DNA of 64,000 nucleotides from the NCBI RefSeq assembly GCF_900230195.1, contig NZ_OCNE01000010.1, positions 162,643 to 226,642 on the forward strand. The letters run 5' to 3'. The stretch is from Streptomyces zhaozhouensis. GTDB taxonomy: Bacteria; Actinomycetota; Actinomycetes; Streptomycetales; Streptomycetaceae. The notes under the pieces were generated by a model. It saw only the letters and a program-made list of their open reading frames with translations. It had not been told where the DNA came from and did no database searches. The position numbers were made by a program, and so were the translations under genes. Below are positions 1-8,500 of this stretch, piece after piece. The stretch's first letter is position 1. Each line of letters begins with the position of its first letter.

Positions 1-391
1 CGGAGGCGTAGGCGCCGGACTCCTCCTCGGCGGCGGCGATCTCGTCGTACTCCGCGAGCGAGAGGGTCAACGGCTTCTCGCAGAGCACCCAGGCGCCGGC
101 CTTGAGCGCGGCCACGGTCTGCTCGCGGTGCAGGGACGGCGGGGTGCCGATCAGCACCAGGTCGGGGCGGGCCTCGGCCAGCATGGTCGCGAGATCGGTG
201 TACTCGCCGGCCCCCTGCCACAGCGAGCCGGCCGCCTCGCGGAAGGCGGCGAGTCGCGCGGGGTCGACGTCGACGGCGGCCACGAGTTCCACGCGGTCGG
301 CGTGGGCGCGGAGCGCGGGCAGGTGGCTGCCCGTGACGATGCCACCCGTGCCGACGACCGCGACGCGCAGACGGGAGGGAGGTGAGGACAT
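1..391 (-). CDS. Gfo/Idh/MocA-family oxidoreductase, N-terminal part (cut by window edge)
   Basis: About 130 N-terminal residues are visible; the rest lies left of the window. Read on the minus strand from ATG at 391, the product begins with a Rossmann nucleotide-binding segment (RVAVVGTGGIVTGSHLPALR) and continues to GTPPSLHREQ and the family hallmark CEKPLTLSL, whose EKP lysine contacts NAD(P) and substrate in this family. Members oxidise or reduce sugars, inositols and related polyols in the cytoplasm; the substrate here cannot be told. A LacI-type palindrome lies 20 bases upstream of the start, which suggests sugar-responsive control. The motif and the start are clear. Confidence 0.9.
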   Translation of the reverse strand, partial: MSSPPSRLRVAVVGTGGIVTGSHLPALRAHADRVELVAAVDVDPARLAAFREAAGSLWQGAGEYTDLATMLAEARPDLVLIGTPPSLHREQTVAALKAGAWVLCEKPLTLSLAEYDEIAAAEEESGAYAS

Positions 392-410
392 ACGAGGGGC
401 TCCTCGGTCA

Positions 411-424
411 GTAAGCGCTTTCAA
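411..424 (-). promoter_or_regulatory. LacI-family operator upstream of the oxidoreductase gene
   Basis: On the minus strand this reads GTTGAAAGCGCTTAC. The core AAAGCGCTT is the classic central-CG palindrome bound by LacI/GalR-family repressors. It sits between the oxidoreductase start (391) and the upstream sequence, a position where a bound repressor would block transcription. Which regulator binds is unknown; a LacI-family gene lies about 2 kb away (2277-3317). The call rests on motif inspection only. Confidence 0.5.
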
Positions 425-600
425 CAAGGGGGACTCTAGGGATGAGTTATCGATCACACAAGACCCTCGTTTGGCTTTGCGCAGAGGCGGAGCCGCAGGG
501 GTGGGCGCTCCGACCGATGTGCGGGTCGGTGGGTATGCGTGCGATTTTGGTGTGTGGGGCGACGGGGTGCAAGGGTTTCGGCCCCGGACTCCTGCCTCTC

Positions 601-825
601 GTAAACGTCAACACCCTGCTGCCTCAGCGGATCCTCGCCGAGCCGACCTGGGCGAAGAAGCTGACGGATGAGGACCGGCGCGGCCTGGCCGCCCTGTTCT
701 GGTCGAACATCAACCCGTAAGGGGCCTTCCGTCTCGACATGGACAAGCGCCTCGAACTCCCCCTGTCCGCCACTGTGCCCGGTCCTCGCCGTGCAGCCGA
801 TGACGCGTGTACCGCCGGGCTCTGA
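601..825 (+). pseudogene. Tn3-family transposase, C-terminal remnant with in-frame stop
   Basis: Frame 1 from 601 reads VNVNTLLPQRILAEP, then WAKKLTDEDRRGLAALFW and SNINP, then a TAA at 718-720, then GAFRLDMDKRLEL. The segment matches the end of Tn3-type TnpA proteins, where the pattern is normally NPYGxFxLDMDxRLDL; here the tyrosine codon has become the stop. The rest of the roughly 1,000-residue transposase is absent, so this is a dead fragment. A resolvase fragment at about 1768-2040 is probably from the same element. Confidence 0.75.
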
Positions 826-868
826 TCACGAGCCTGGTCGAGATCTTCCCCCGGGGCGGATTCCGCCC

Positions 869-916
869 TTGTCAACCTGGGTTGACAAGCGAGTGGTTGT
901 CAATCTAGGTTGACAG
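869..916 (+). promoter_or_regulatory. Twin palindromic operators overlapping a leaderless promoter
   Basis: Two near-identical palindromes lie at 869-888 (TTGTCAACCTGGGTTGACAA) and 897-916 (TTGTCAATCTAGGTTGACAG), 28 bases centre to centre. The second half of the first contains TTGACA (882-887), and the second contains TAGGTT (906-911) 18 bases downstream, so they also form a good -35/-10 pair. That places the transcription start at or next to the ATG at 918, with no room for a ribosome-binding site. Binding by the product of the first gene would give autorepression (inference). Confidence 0.7.
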
Positions 917-917
917 C

Positions 918-1127
918 ATGACCGAAGCAACGGATCTCGCCGAGCGGGCGGGGGATCGTGACCCCAGGGTCGGGCTGCGGGCGGTGACCGCGCTGCGGCG
1001 CCTGCTCGAACAGCTCGAAGCCGTCCAGGTGCGCAATGCACGCAACCAGGGCTGGTCCTGGCAGGAGATCGCCGCCGAGCTCGGGGTGAGCAGGCAGGCC
1101 GTGCACAAGAAATACGGGAGGCAGTGA
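918..1127 (+). CDS. Small helix-turn-helix protein, partner of the Clp-N protein
   Basis: This 69-residue protein ends in a compact helix-turn-helix: WSWQEIAAELGVSRQAVHKK, with the typical A-x3-G-x5-V spacing. The N-terminal half is a charged helix (ERAGDRDPRVGLRAVTALRRLLEQLE). The ATG at 918 follows the second palindrome by one base, so the mRNA is probably leaderless. The stop (1125-1127) abuts the start of the Clp-N gene at 1128, which indicates translational coupling. Small HTH genes of this type are commonly found beside genes for stand-alone Clp N-domain proteins in actinomycetes. It is probably a DNA-binding autoregulator of this operon; its other targets are unknown. Confidence 0.8.
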   Translation: MTEATDLAERAGDRDPRVGLRAVTALRRLLEQLEAVQVRNARNQGWSWQEIAAELGVSRQAVHKKYGRQ

Positions 1128-1703
1128 ATGTTCGAGCGGTTCACGGACGGCGCCCGCGCCGTCGTCAAGGGTGCGGTGGGGCGGGCCGAGCAGCGCGGTG
1201 ACGCGCGGGTCGAGCCCGGGCATCTGCTGCTCGCGCTGCTCGACGCGCAGGGCACCAAGGGGGCGTTCGCGCTGACGGCCCTCGGCGTGCGGCGTGAGGC
1301 CGTGGTGAGCAGGCTCGACGAGGCGCGGCGGCGCGGTGGAGTCTCGGCGGCGGACGCCGAGGCGCTGGCCGGGCTCGGGATCGACGTCACCGAGATCGTG
1401 TCGCGGGTCGAAGAGGCCCATGGCGAGGGTGCGTTGGCGCGCGGCGGCCAGCCGGCGGGGTGGCTGCGCCGGGCGGGGTCGGGGCACCGGCCGTTCACCA
1501 AGGAGGCGAAGACGATCCTGGAGCAGTCCCTGCGGGTGGTCCTGTCTCGCAAGGAGAAGGCCATCGGCGACGAACACCTGCTCCTCGCGATGACGGCACG
1601 GCCCGGCATCGTACGGGATGTGCTCGCCGGGAGCGGGGTGACCTTCGACGGGGTGGAGCGGGTCCTCGGACAGGGCAACGCGGGCTCGGCCAAGGCGGGT
1701 TGA
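1128..1703 (+). CDS. Stand-alone Clp N-terminal-domain protein
   Basis: The 191-residue product has the double helical repeat of the ClpA/ClpC N domain. The first begins MFERFTDGARAVVKGAVGRA and continues with VEPGHLLLALL; the second contains FTKEAKTILEQSLR and IGDEHLLLAM. In ClpC this domain binds adaptors and substrates (and phospho-arginine in some species), but here no AAA+ module follows, so it cannot unfold proteins itself. It may act as an adaptor, a stress sensor or a ligand-binding partner of the upstream HTH protein (inference). The gene starts one base after the stop of the HTH gene and shares its promoter. Confidence 0.85.
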   Translation: MFERFTDGARAVVKGAVGRAEQRGDARVEPGHLLLALLDAQGTKGAFALTALGVRREAVVSRLDEARRRGGVSAADAEALAGLGIDVTEIVSRVEEAHGEGALARGGQPAGWLRRAGSGHRPFTKEAKTILEQSLRVVLSRKEKAIGDEHLLLAMTARPGIVRDVLAGSGVTFDGVERVLGQGNAGSAKAG

Positions 1704-1767
1704 GAGCCAAGGTCAGGTCGGGGATGCGGCTGGCGAAAGCTCCGCGCCAACGGGAATCTCCACGGCG

Positions 1768-2040
1768 GTGCCGCTTCCCGGCCCTCTCCAGGGGGTCTAC
1801 GACCCGTCCGGGCACGGCGCCGCCCCGTTCGCGTTCTTCGCCGGCATGGCCGAGTCCGAGCGCGAGTACATCCGGGAGAAGTCCCTGGAGGGCCAGGCAT
1901 CCGCCCGCGAGTGCGGCCGACACGGCGGACGCCCCAAGGTCGTCGACGACGACATGGCCGCATACGCCCGCAGCCTGCGGGCCAACGGTGTGCCCGTCCC
2001 CGAGATCGCCCGCAGGCTGGTCATCACGGGCAAGAACTAG
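1768..2040 (+). pseudogene. Serine recombinase (Tn3-type resolvase) C-terminal remnant
   Basis: The recognisable part starts near 1795 (GVYDPSGHG) and runs through FFAGMAESEREYIREKSLEG, the long E-helix of serine recombinases, to a helix-turn-helix region with GGRPKVVDDD and VPVPEIARRLVITGKN. The N-terminal catalytic domain with the nucleophilic serine is missing, and the protein stops just after the HTH would begin its recognition helix. The ATG at 1768 is therefore fortuitous. With the Tn3 transposase fragment at 601-825 it points to a decayed Tn3-like element. Confidence 0.75.
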
Positions 2041-2276
2041 GAGTCCGGGGCCGTTTCGGGAGGTCCGTTGCCGCCCCGGCTCCCGCGCGCCCGGGGATCG
2101 CCGCGCCGCCGCCGGGCGGCGGGGCCGGGGAGGGGCCGGTCGGGCGTGCCGTGGGAGGGCGGGCGCAAGGCCCGTGTGTGCGGTGCGCGATCGCGTGCGG
2201 ACACGTCGGCGGGGGCGGTCGCGCGGTTTCGCGCGCCGGTCGTGGGGGCGCGCGCGGCGCGCTCGGGGTGGTGCGC

Positions 2277-3317
2277 TCAGACGGCGGGCGGCGGGGCCGT
2301 GGAGTCGCGGAAGATCAGGTGGTTGAGGCCGGCGGTGTCCATCGGCGCGGCCGGCTCCTGCCCGTGCAGCAGGGACAGCAGCCGCTGGAACGCCGCCCGT
2401 CCCTGGCTCTCCCGGTTGACGCGGACCGTGGAGAGCGGCGGATGGAAGTACCGCCCCAGCTCGTCGTCGTCCCAGCCGAAGACGCTGACCCGCCCCGGTA
2501 CGTCGACCCCCGAGCTCTGCAACCCCCGGATCACCCCGAACGCCACCCGGTCGTTGGCCGCGAAGACGGCCGTCGCCGGCGATCCGGCGATCACCTCGCG
2601 GGCGGCCCGCCAGCCGGAGCCCGCGCTCCAGTCGCCGTCCACCACCGCGTGCGAGACCAGCCCGCGCCGTGCGACGGACGCCTCGTACTCGGCGCGGCGG
2701 TTCACCGCGGAGGCGAACGTGCGGGGGCCCGCGACATGCACGAACGTGCGGTGCCCCAGGTCGGCGAGGTGGCCGATGATGTCGTCCGCCGCCTTGGCGT
2801 CGGCGAGCAGCGCGCGGGCCCGCATGTTGTCGTCGTACTCGCCGTCCACCACGATCGGCACCCGCTGGGCGCCGGGGGCGGGCCGCAGGTTCTCGGCGAG
2901 CGGGGTGAACGAGAGGATGCCGTCCACGTTCGCCGGTTGCAGCAGGGCGCCGATCCGCTCGGCGCGGGCGGCGGCGTCGCCCTCCAGGCCGACGACGTCC
3001 ACCAGGTAGCCGGCGTCGTGCGCGGCGGCGGCGGCGCCGCTGAGCAGTCGGGTCGGCACGAACGAGGTGGTCTCCGGGAGGATGACCGCGATCCGGTTGG
3101 TCCTGCGGGTGCGCATCGAACGGGCCGCCAGGTTGGGCCGGTAGTCCAACTCCCGCACCGCGTGCGAGACGCGGCGCGCGGTGTCCGGGCGCATGGTGGG
3201 GTCCTTGCGGAGGAACCGGGAGACCGTCTGGTGGGACACCCCGGCCAGCCGGGCGACCTCGTAGATGGTCGGCCGCCTGTCCGCGTCGCGCGACTGCGTC
3301 GCGTGCTGCTCCGGCAT
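2277..3317 (-). CDS. LacI-family transcriptional regulator
   Basis: The 346-residue protein has an N-terminal HTH (RPTIYEVARLAGVSHQTVSR, then FLRKDPTMRPDTARRV) and the hinge YRPNLAARSMRTRRT. The periplasmic-binding-protein-like effector domain follows, with IAVILPET, FAANDRVAFGVIRGLQ and the C-terminal FGWDDDELGRYFHPPLSTVR. ATG 3317 is preferred over the upstream ATG at 3395 because GGAGGG lies eight bases before it. LacI regulators bind sugars and release DNA. It stands on the same strand as, and downstream of, the glucuronoyl-esterase-like gene, and one LacI-type operator is visible at 411-424. Its ligand is unknown, with plant-derived sugar a reasonable guess. Confidence 0.92.
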   Translation of the reverse strand: MPEQHATQSRDADRRPTIYEVARLAGVSHQTVSRFLRKDPTMRPDTARRVSHAVRELDYRPNLAARSMRTRRTNRIAVILPETTSFVPTRLLSGAAAAAHDAGYLVDVVGLEGDAAARAERIGALLQPANVDGILSFTPLAENLRPAPGAQRVPIVVDGEYDDNMRARALLADAKAADDIIGHLADLGHRTFVHVAGPRTFASAVNRRAEYEASVARRGLVSHAVVDGDWSAGSGWRAAREVIAGSPATAVFAANDRVAFGVIRGLQSSGVDVPGRVSVFGWDDDELGRYFHPPLSTVRVNRESQGRAAFQRLLSLLHGQEPAAPMDTAGLNHLIFRDSTAPPPAV

Positions 3318-3835
3318 CTGCGGTCCCTCCGGTGCTGCCGCGCGCTGGGGATCGCGCGGCGATACGGTGCGGTCTCTGTGGTCGGTCGTGCCCACCCAGT
3401 GTGCATTGTCCGATGCTCGTCAAACTCTTTCACGTCACCGGTTCCGTGACCGGTTCCGGGTTCGGCGGCGCAGGTCAGCGTCCCGGGGCGCGCCCCAACG
3501 GGCCGCCGGGGCAGAGGTGTTCGGGAGGCCGTGGGGCGGCCCGCGGGGTGCGGGGGAGGGCGAAGGGGCGGGTGGGGCCGGGATCTCTTTATCGATACAG
3601 GTGGCATGGGAAGGGTGCACCTCCGCACGCCCCGCCGTCTACCTTCGGGGCCCGAGCGCGCGATGTCCACGACGACGCGCGATGTCCACGACGACCGCGC
3701 GGCGCCGCCGCTCGACCCCCACGGCCGCCAACTCCCCGTGCCCGTCCGCTTCCCGCCGGCCCGCGGTGCGGCGTTGCCGCGGCCGGGGTGGGGGCGCGCG
3801 CCCCGCTCCGCGCGCCCCGGTACCGCGGAGGGGGC
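3318..3835. other. Intergenic region between LacI gene and esterase gene
   Basis: No credible coding potential was seen. It contains a direct repeat ACCGGTTCCGTG/ACCGGTTCCGGG (about 3437-3461), just upstream of the LacI gene and a possible operator, and a perfect TATCGATA palindrome at 3590-3597 in an unusually AT-rich patch. There is also a 20-base tandem duplication around GCGCGATGTCCACGACGAC (3657-3675 and 3677-3695). Confidence 0.4.
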
Positions 3836-5074
3836 TCAGTCGGTGAGCACCGGCGTCTGCCAGTCGCGCCACTCCGCCAGGTTCCCCGACTTCGCGCCTG
3901 AGACCCGGAACACGTCGGGCGGGGACCCCGAGCTCAGCAGGAACGCCTGGATCGACCGCGTCAGCGGGCCGTTCCACTCCGCGCGGGAGGCGCAGTGGGT
4001 GCCGTCCTGGACGTCGGAGACATAGGAGATGTGGGAGCCCGCGCCCAGCGCCTCGTAGATCTCGGCGCCGCCCAGCGCCGCCACGCTGCCGGACCGCGCG
4101 CCCAGCCAGTCCACGTGCGGGTTCTCCATGACCAGCAGCCCGCGTGGCGCGATCATCCCCAGGATCTGGTGGGTGTCCACCGGCAGCGCGGCCGTGTCGC
4201 CCGTGTAGGAGCCGAACGCGTCGCCCAGCCAGGGCTGTTCACCGTAGGCGCTGTCCGGCGGCTGGCCGCCCTCGGCCGCCACCCCCCGGAAGATCGGCAC
4301 CCCGGCGGTGCCGGACTCGATCGGCATGGTCAGCGCGATCCGCTGGTCGAACGCGCCCGCCACCAGCGCCCCCTTGCCGAACCGCGAACACCCCGTGACG
4401 CCGGTCGCGTCGGCCCGCAGCACGGTGCCGTCCGACTGCTCGATCACGTCGATGATCCGGCTGACGCCCCAACCCCACGCCTGGAGCAGCCCGGTGGGGC
4501 TGGTCGCGCCGTAGAGGTCGTAGAACGCGCCGCGCTTGGCGTTCCTCGGGGTGCCCTCGGCGCCGACGGCGTACGGGTCGTAGGAGATGACGGCCGCGCC
4601 CGCCGCCTTGATCGCGGCGGTGTCCGCGCCGAAGCCGCCGTAGACCACCACGGCGGGGAACGGGCCGGTGCCGCTCGGCAGGTCGACGGAGACCGAGAAG
4701 CCCGCACTCCGGCCCTGGTCCTGGACGTTGACCGTGACGCCGGTCGGGGAGACGGTGCCGGAGACGCTCTCCGGCGGCGCCGGCCGGTCGCCGTAGACGT
4801 GCCGCTCCGCGAGCTCCCTGATCTCCGCGCGGCGGCAGCGCCAGTCCTCGCGGCTGGTGATCCGGCTTCCGTCCAGCCGGGTGAACGGGTCGGGCAGCAA
4901 CGCGTTCGACGGCCCGGAGCCCGGCTCGACCTGGCAGTCGGCGCCGTCGTCCTCCTCGGCGAGGGGGCGCGCGGCGGCGGCCGGGGGCGCGGTGAGCGTG
5001 CCGCCGGCCAGTCCGGCGACGGCCAGCAGCGTGGCCGCCAACCAGCGGCGGGGGCGATGACGAGACAAACGCAT
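3836..5074 (-). CDS. Secreted glucuronoyl esterase-like hydrolase (CE15 family)
   Basis: The 412-residue protein starts at ATG 5074, behind GGGAGG. It has a signal peptide with an arginine-rich N-region (MRLSRHRPRRWLAATLL) and an AAA cleavage region. An alpha/beta-hydrolase core follows. The CE15 signature GCSRFGKGA places the nucleophile at Ser230, PIESGTAG holds a candidate acid, and DGTHCASRAEW gives His360. CE15 enzymes cleave ester bonds between lignin and 4-O-methyl-glucuronic acid on xylan outside the cell; activity on this exact substrate is inferred from the family. The longer open frame upstream (to 5374) lacks a good start and would bury the signal peptide. It is a likely target of the neighbouring LacI regulator. 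Confidence 0.85.
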   Translation of the reverse strand: MRLSRHRPRRWLAATLLAVAGLAGGTLTAPPAAAARPLAEEDDGADCQVEPGSGPSNALLPDPFTRLDGSRITSREDWRCRRAEIRELAERHVYGDRPAPPESVSGTVSPTGVTVNVQDQGRSAGFSVSVDLPSGTGPFPAVVVYGGFGADTAAIKAAGAAVISYDPYAVGAEGTPRNAKRGAFYDLYGATSPTGLLQAWGWGVSRIIDVIEQSDGTVLRADATGVTGCSRFGKGALVAGAFDQRIALTMPIESGTAGVPIFRGVAAEGGQPPDSAYGEQPWLGDAFGSYTGDTAALPVDTHQILGMIAPRGLLVMENPHVDWLGARSGSVAALGGAEIYEALGAGSHISYVSDVQDGTHCASRAEWNGPLTRSIQAFLLSSGSPPDVFRVSGAKSGNLAEWRDWQTPVLTD

Positions 5075-5590
5075 GGGGGTCCTACCTCCCGGAGGAAGGC
5101 ACGCCGTCGAGGCGCCAACGTCCCGCCGTGGGGCGGGAGATGGAGAAGCTCGCTCGGCGGCGCACGCACGAAGGGTGTCGATGCGCCGAACCGCGCTGAT
5201 GTCGTCGAAGCAGCCCCCAGGCCCCGCGATCGCGGCCCGGTACGTGAGCACCGTAGCGGCCGTCCGGCGGGCCGGACAAGGCTTCCCGGCGGGGCGGCGC
5301 CGGGTAAACGTCAACTGTCCGCCGCCGCGGGGGCGCCACCCGGCCCGCGTCGTTCCGCCTCTCCGCACGGGCACCGTGCTTTGCGGAGGTGACGGAGCGG
5401 CGATGCCGCGTTGACGGCGCGTGCCGTCGATTTCAGGACGGTTTCGCGGCGGTCCGGACCGTGAACGACGCAGGGGAGGGCCGGTGTTACCGGGGTCGGC
5501 GAGGTGCGGAGAACGGCTGGTTCCATGGGCAAGAAACCATGATCATTCGCGTCCGCGCACGATCCCCTGACGCATGTCTACGCTCCCTCC
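5075..5590. other. Intergenic region between divergent esterase and protease genes
   Basis: No coding sequence is supported. The region carries the promoters of two divergently transcribed secreted enzymes. An interrupted inverted repeat TGGTT...AACCA (about 5519-5539) is present. A -10-like TACGCT (5579-5584) precedes the protease GTG by six bases. No clear -35 was recognised. Confidence 0.35.
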
Positions 5591-8500
5591 GTGCGAAGAG
5601 AATCTGCGAGAGAAGAGCGCCCGATACCCCGAAGTCGGCCGGGCCGCCGCGCGACTGGCGCGCGTCCCGGGCGCGGCAGGGCCGGCGTGGCCGCCGCCGT
5701 CGTGCTGGCCCTGGCCGGCGGGTCGCTGCTGGCCGCGCCCGCGACGGCGAGCCCGTCCGAGGGCACCGCCCCCGTCGAGAGCGGACAGGAACGCGAGATC
5801 ACCCTGATCACCGGCGACCGCGTGCGGCTCGGCCCCGGGGGCGAGGTGCGCGCGGTCCTGCCGGGTTCCGGGCGGGAGGGGGTGGCGTTCGAGGTCTCGG
5901 AGACGGACGACGCGACGCTCGTCATCCCCTCGGACGCCCGCGGCCCGCTCGCCGAGGGGCTGGTCGACCTCCGGCTGTTCGACGTCGGTGAGCTGAGCCA
6001 CCCCGCGTACGCCCGGCTGGTCGGCGACGGCATACCCGTGATCGCCTCCTACGGGGGCGAGCCGCCCGCGCGGCCGTTCGCCGACGAAGGGGTGACGCAC
6101 CGCGCCGCGTTGACGAGCATCGACGCCGAGGCGATGACCGTCTCCCCGGAGGGTGCCGCCGGGGTGTGGGAGGCGTTGACCGGGCCGGCCGCGCGGGGCG
6201 CGGGGCTCGTCTCGCTCCGCCTGGACGCCCTGAGGTCCGCCGCGCTGGACCACAGCGTCCCGCGGATCGGGGCGCCGGCCGCCTGGGAGGCGGGCTTCGA
6301 CGGCACCGGCGTGACCGTCGCGGTCCTGGACTCGGGGATCGACACCTCGCACCCCGACCTGGACGAGGGCAGGGTCGTCGGGTCGGCCGACTTCAGCGGC
6401 TCCGACACCACCGAGGACCTCTTCGGCCACGGCACGCACGTCGCCTCCATCGTCGGCGGCGCCGGCGGCGCGCTCACCGGCGTGGCGCCCGGCGCCGACC
6501 TGCTGAACGGCAAGGTGATGGACGACTCCGGCTTCGGTACCGACTCGGGCATCATCGCCGGCATGGAGTGGGCCGTCGCGCAGGGCGCCGACATCGTCAA
6601 CATGAGCCTGGGCGGCGCCGACACCCCGGAGGTGGACCCGCTGGAGGAGGCGGTGAACCGGCTGTCGGCCGAGAGCGACACGCTGTTCGTCCTCTCCGCG
6701 GGGAACAGCGGACCGGGCCCCGCCAGCATCGGCTCGCCCGGCAGCGCCGACGCCGCGCTCACCGTCGGCTCCGTCGACCGGGACGACGCCCTCGCGCACT
6801 CCTCGTCGATCGGCCCCCGCGTCGGCGACGCGGCGCTGAAGCCCGACCTGACGGCCCCCGGCGTGGACATCGCCGCCGCCGCGGCCGAGGGCAGCTATCT
6901 GGAGGGCGGCGCCGAACCGGCGGGCGAGGGCTACATGCGCCTCTCCGGCACCTCGATGGCCGCGCCGCACGTCGCGGGTGCCGCCGCGCTGCTGGCGCAG
7001 CGGCACCCCGACTGGAGCGGCGAACGCCTCAAGGCGGCGCTCGTGGCCTCGGCGGCACCCGTCGAAGGGCAGACCGCGTTCCAGCAGGGGGCGGGGCGCG
7101 TCGACGCGGCCGCCGCGATCGGGCAGAGCGTCGTGGCCGAGCCGGTCTCCCTCAGCTTCGGCGCGCAGCAGTGGCCGCACGCCGACAACGCGCCCGTCGT
7201 CCGGGAGTTGACCTACAGCAACCCCGGCGCCGAGGACGTCACCCTCGACCTGGCGCTGCGCGCGACGGGCCCGGAAGGGGCCCCCGCGCCCGAGGGCACC
7301 TTCCGGCTCGGCGCCGACGCCGTCACCGTGCCCGCCGGCGGCACCGCGACCGTCGAGGTGACCGCCGACACCGCGTTCGACGAGGCGACACCCGTCGGCG
7401 CGTACAGCGCCTTCGTCACGGCGACGGGCGGCGGGCACACCGTCGGCACCGCCGGCGCGATCGCGTTGGAGGGCCAGTTCCACGAACTGACCGTGGAGGG
7501 CGTCGGGCTGGACGGCGCGCCGCACGCGGGCTGGTCGGCCACGCTGGTCGACCGTGCCACCGGCGAGTCGACGTCCCTCTTCCCCGAGGACGGCTCCGCC
7601 GTGCTGCGGCTGCCCGACGGCGGGGAGTACCTGCTGCTCGCCCACGCGAACGGCGACGACTGGGAGGCGCGCCACATCGCCGTGCTGGCCCCGCTGGACG
7701 GCGACGCGACGGTGACGTTCGACGCCCGACAGGCCGAGGAGATCGACCTGACCGTTCCGGACGGGGACGCCGAGGAGTTCTACGCCTTTAACGGCGTCGA
7801 ACTGCCGGACCTGGGCGTCCGCAACGGCTGGGAGCGTCAGGGGAAGGTGCCGCTGCGCACCCAGCACATGGGGCCCGCGCTCGGCGACGACGAGCTGGTC
7901 GCCACCCACCAGACGTCCTGGGCGGCGGGCGCCTCGGAGTACCACGCCGAGATCCGGACCGCGGGAAGGTACTTCACCGGACACGAACACGCCTACACGC
8001 CCGAGGAGTTCGCCGAGCTGCGGCTGACCCTCGGCGCGCCGACCGGGGACACCACGGGCCGGCTCACGGTCGCCGCCGACCGCCGCGCCGGCCAGGGGCC
8101 GGAACGCGCCCTGCCGGCCGAGGCCACGCTGTATCTGAGCGCCGGCGACTGGAGCTACACCCTGGGCTTCACCGGGCCGGGCGAGGCGGGGTCCCTCACC
8201 GTCGCCGAACGCGCCGTCGAGGCGGGGGAGACCTTCACGGACACCATGGGCGTCGGGGTGTTCGCGCCTCCGCCGCCGGCCGCCGGCGCGCTGACGCGCG
8301 GCGGCGACCGGCTCGTCGTCGCCCTGACCACCGTCTCGGACGGCGCCGGCCACGCGGGGTACCTCTCCGGCGGAACGGGCTTCACCACCCTCTCCTACGA
8401 GGGCGAGGTCATCGGGGAGCGGGAAGACTTCCTGCGCGGCTGGGCGGACTTCGAGGTGCCGGCCGCCGAGGGCCGCTACGAGCTGACCACGACGGCCCTG

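Noticed and set aside
442..720. Stand-alone 92-residue protein starting at ATG 442
   Set aside because: Only the last 40 codons have homology (Tn3 transposase end); the first part is unrelated and the frame stops inside the conserved motif.
3332..4025. Several 110-190-codon frames upstream of the LacI gene
   Set aside because: They overlap one another in different frames, have Arg/Pro/Gly-rich composition and no ribosome sites.
5543..8353. A 936-codon minus-strand frame opposite the subtilase gene
   Set aside because: Low-complexity antisense frame; the plus strand contains the full S8 catalytic triad.
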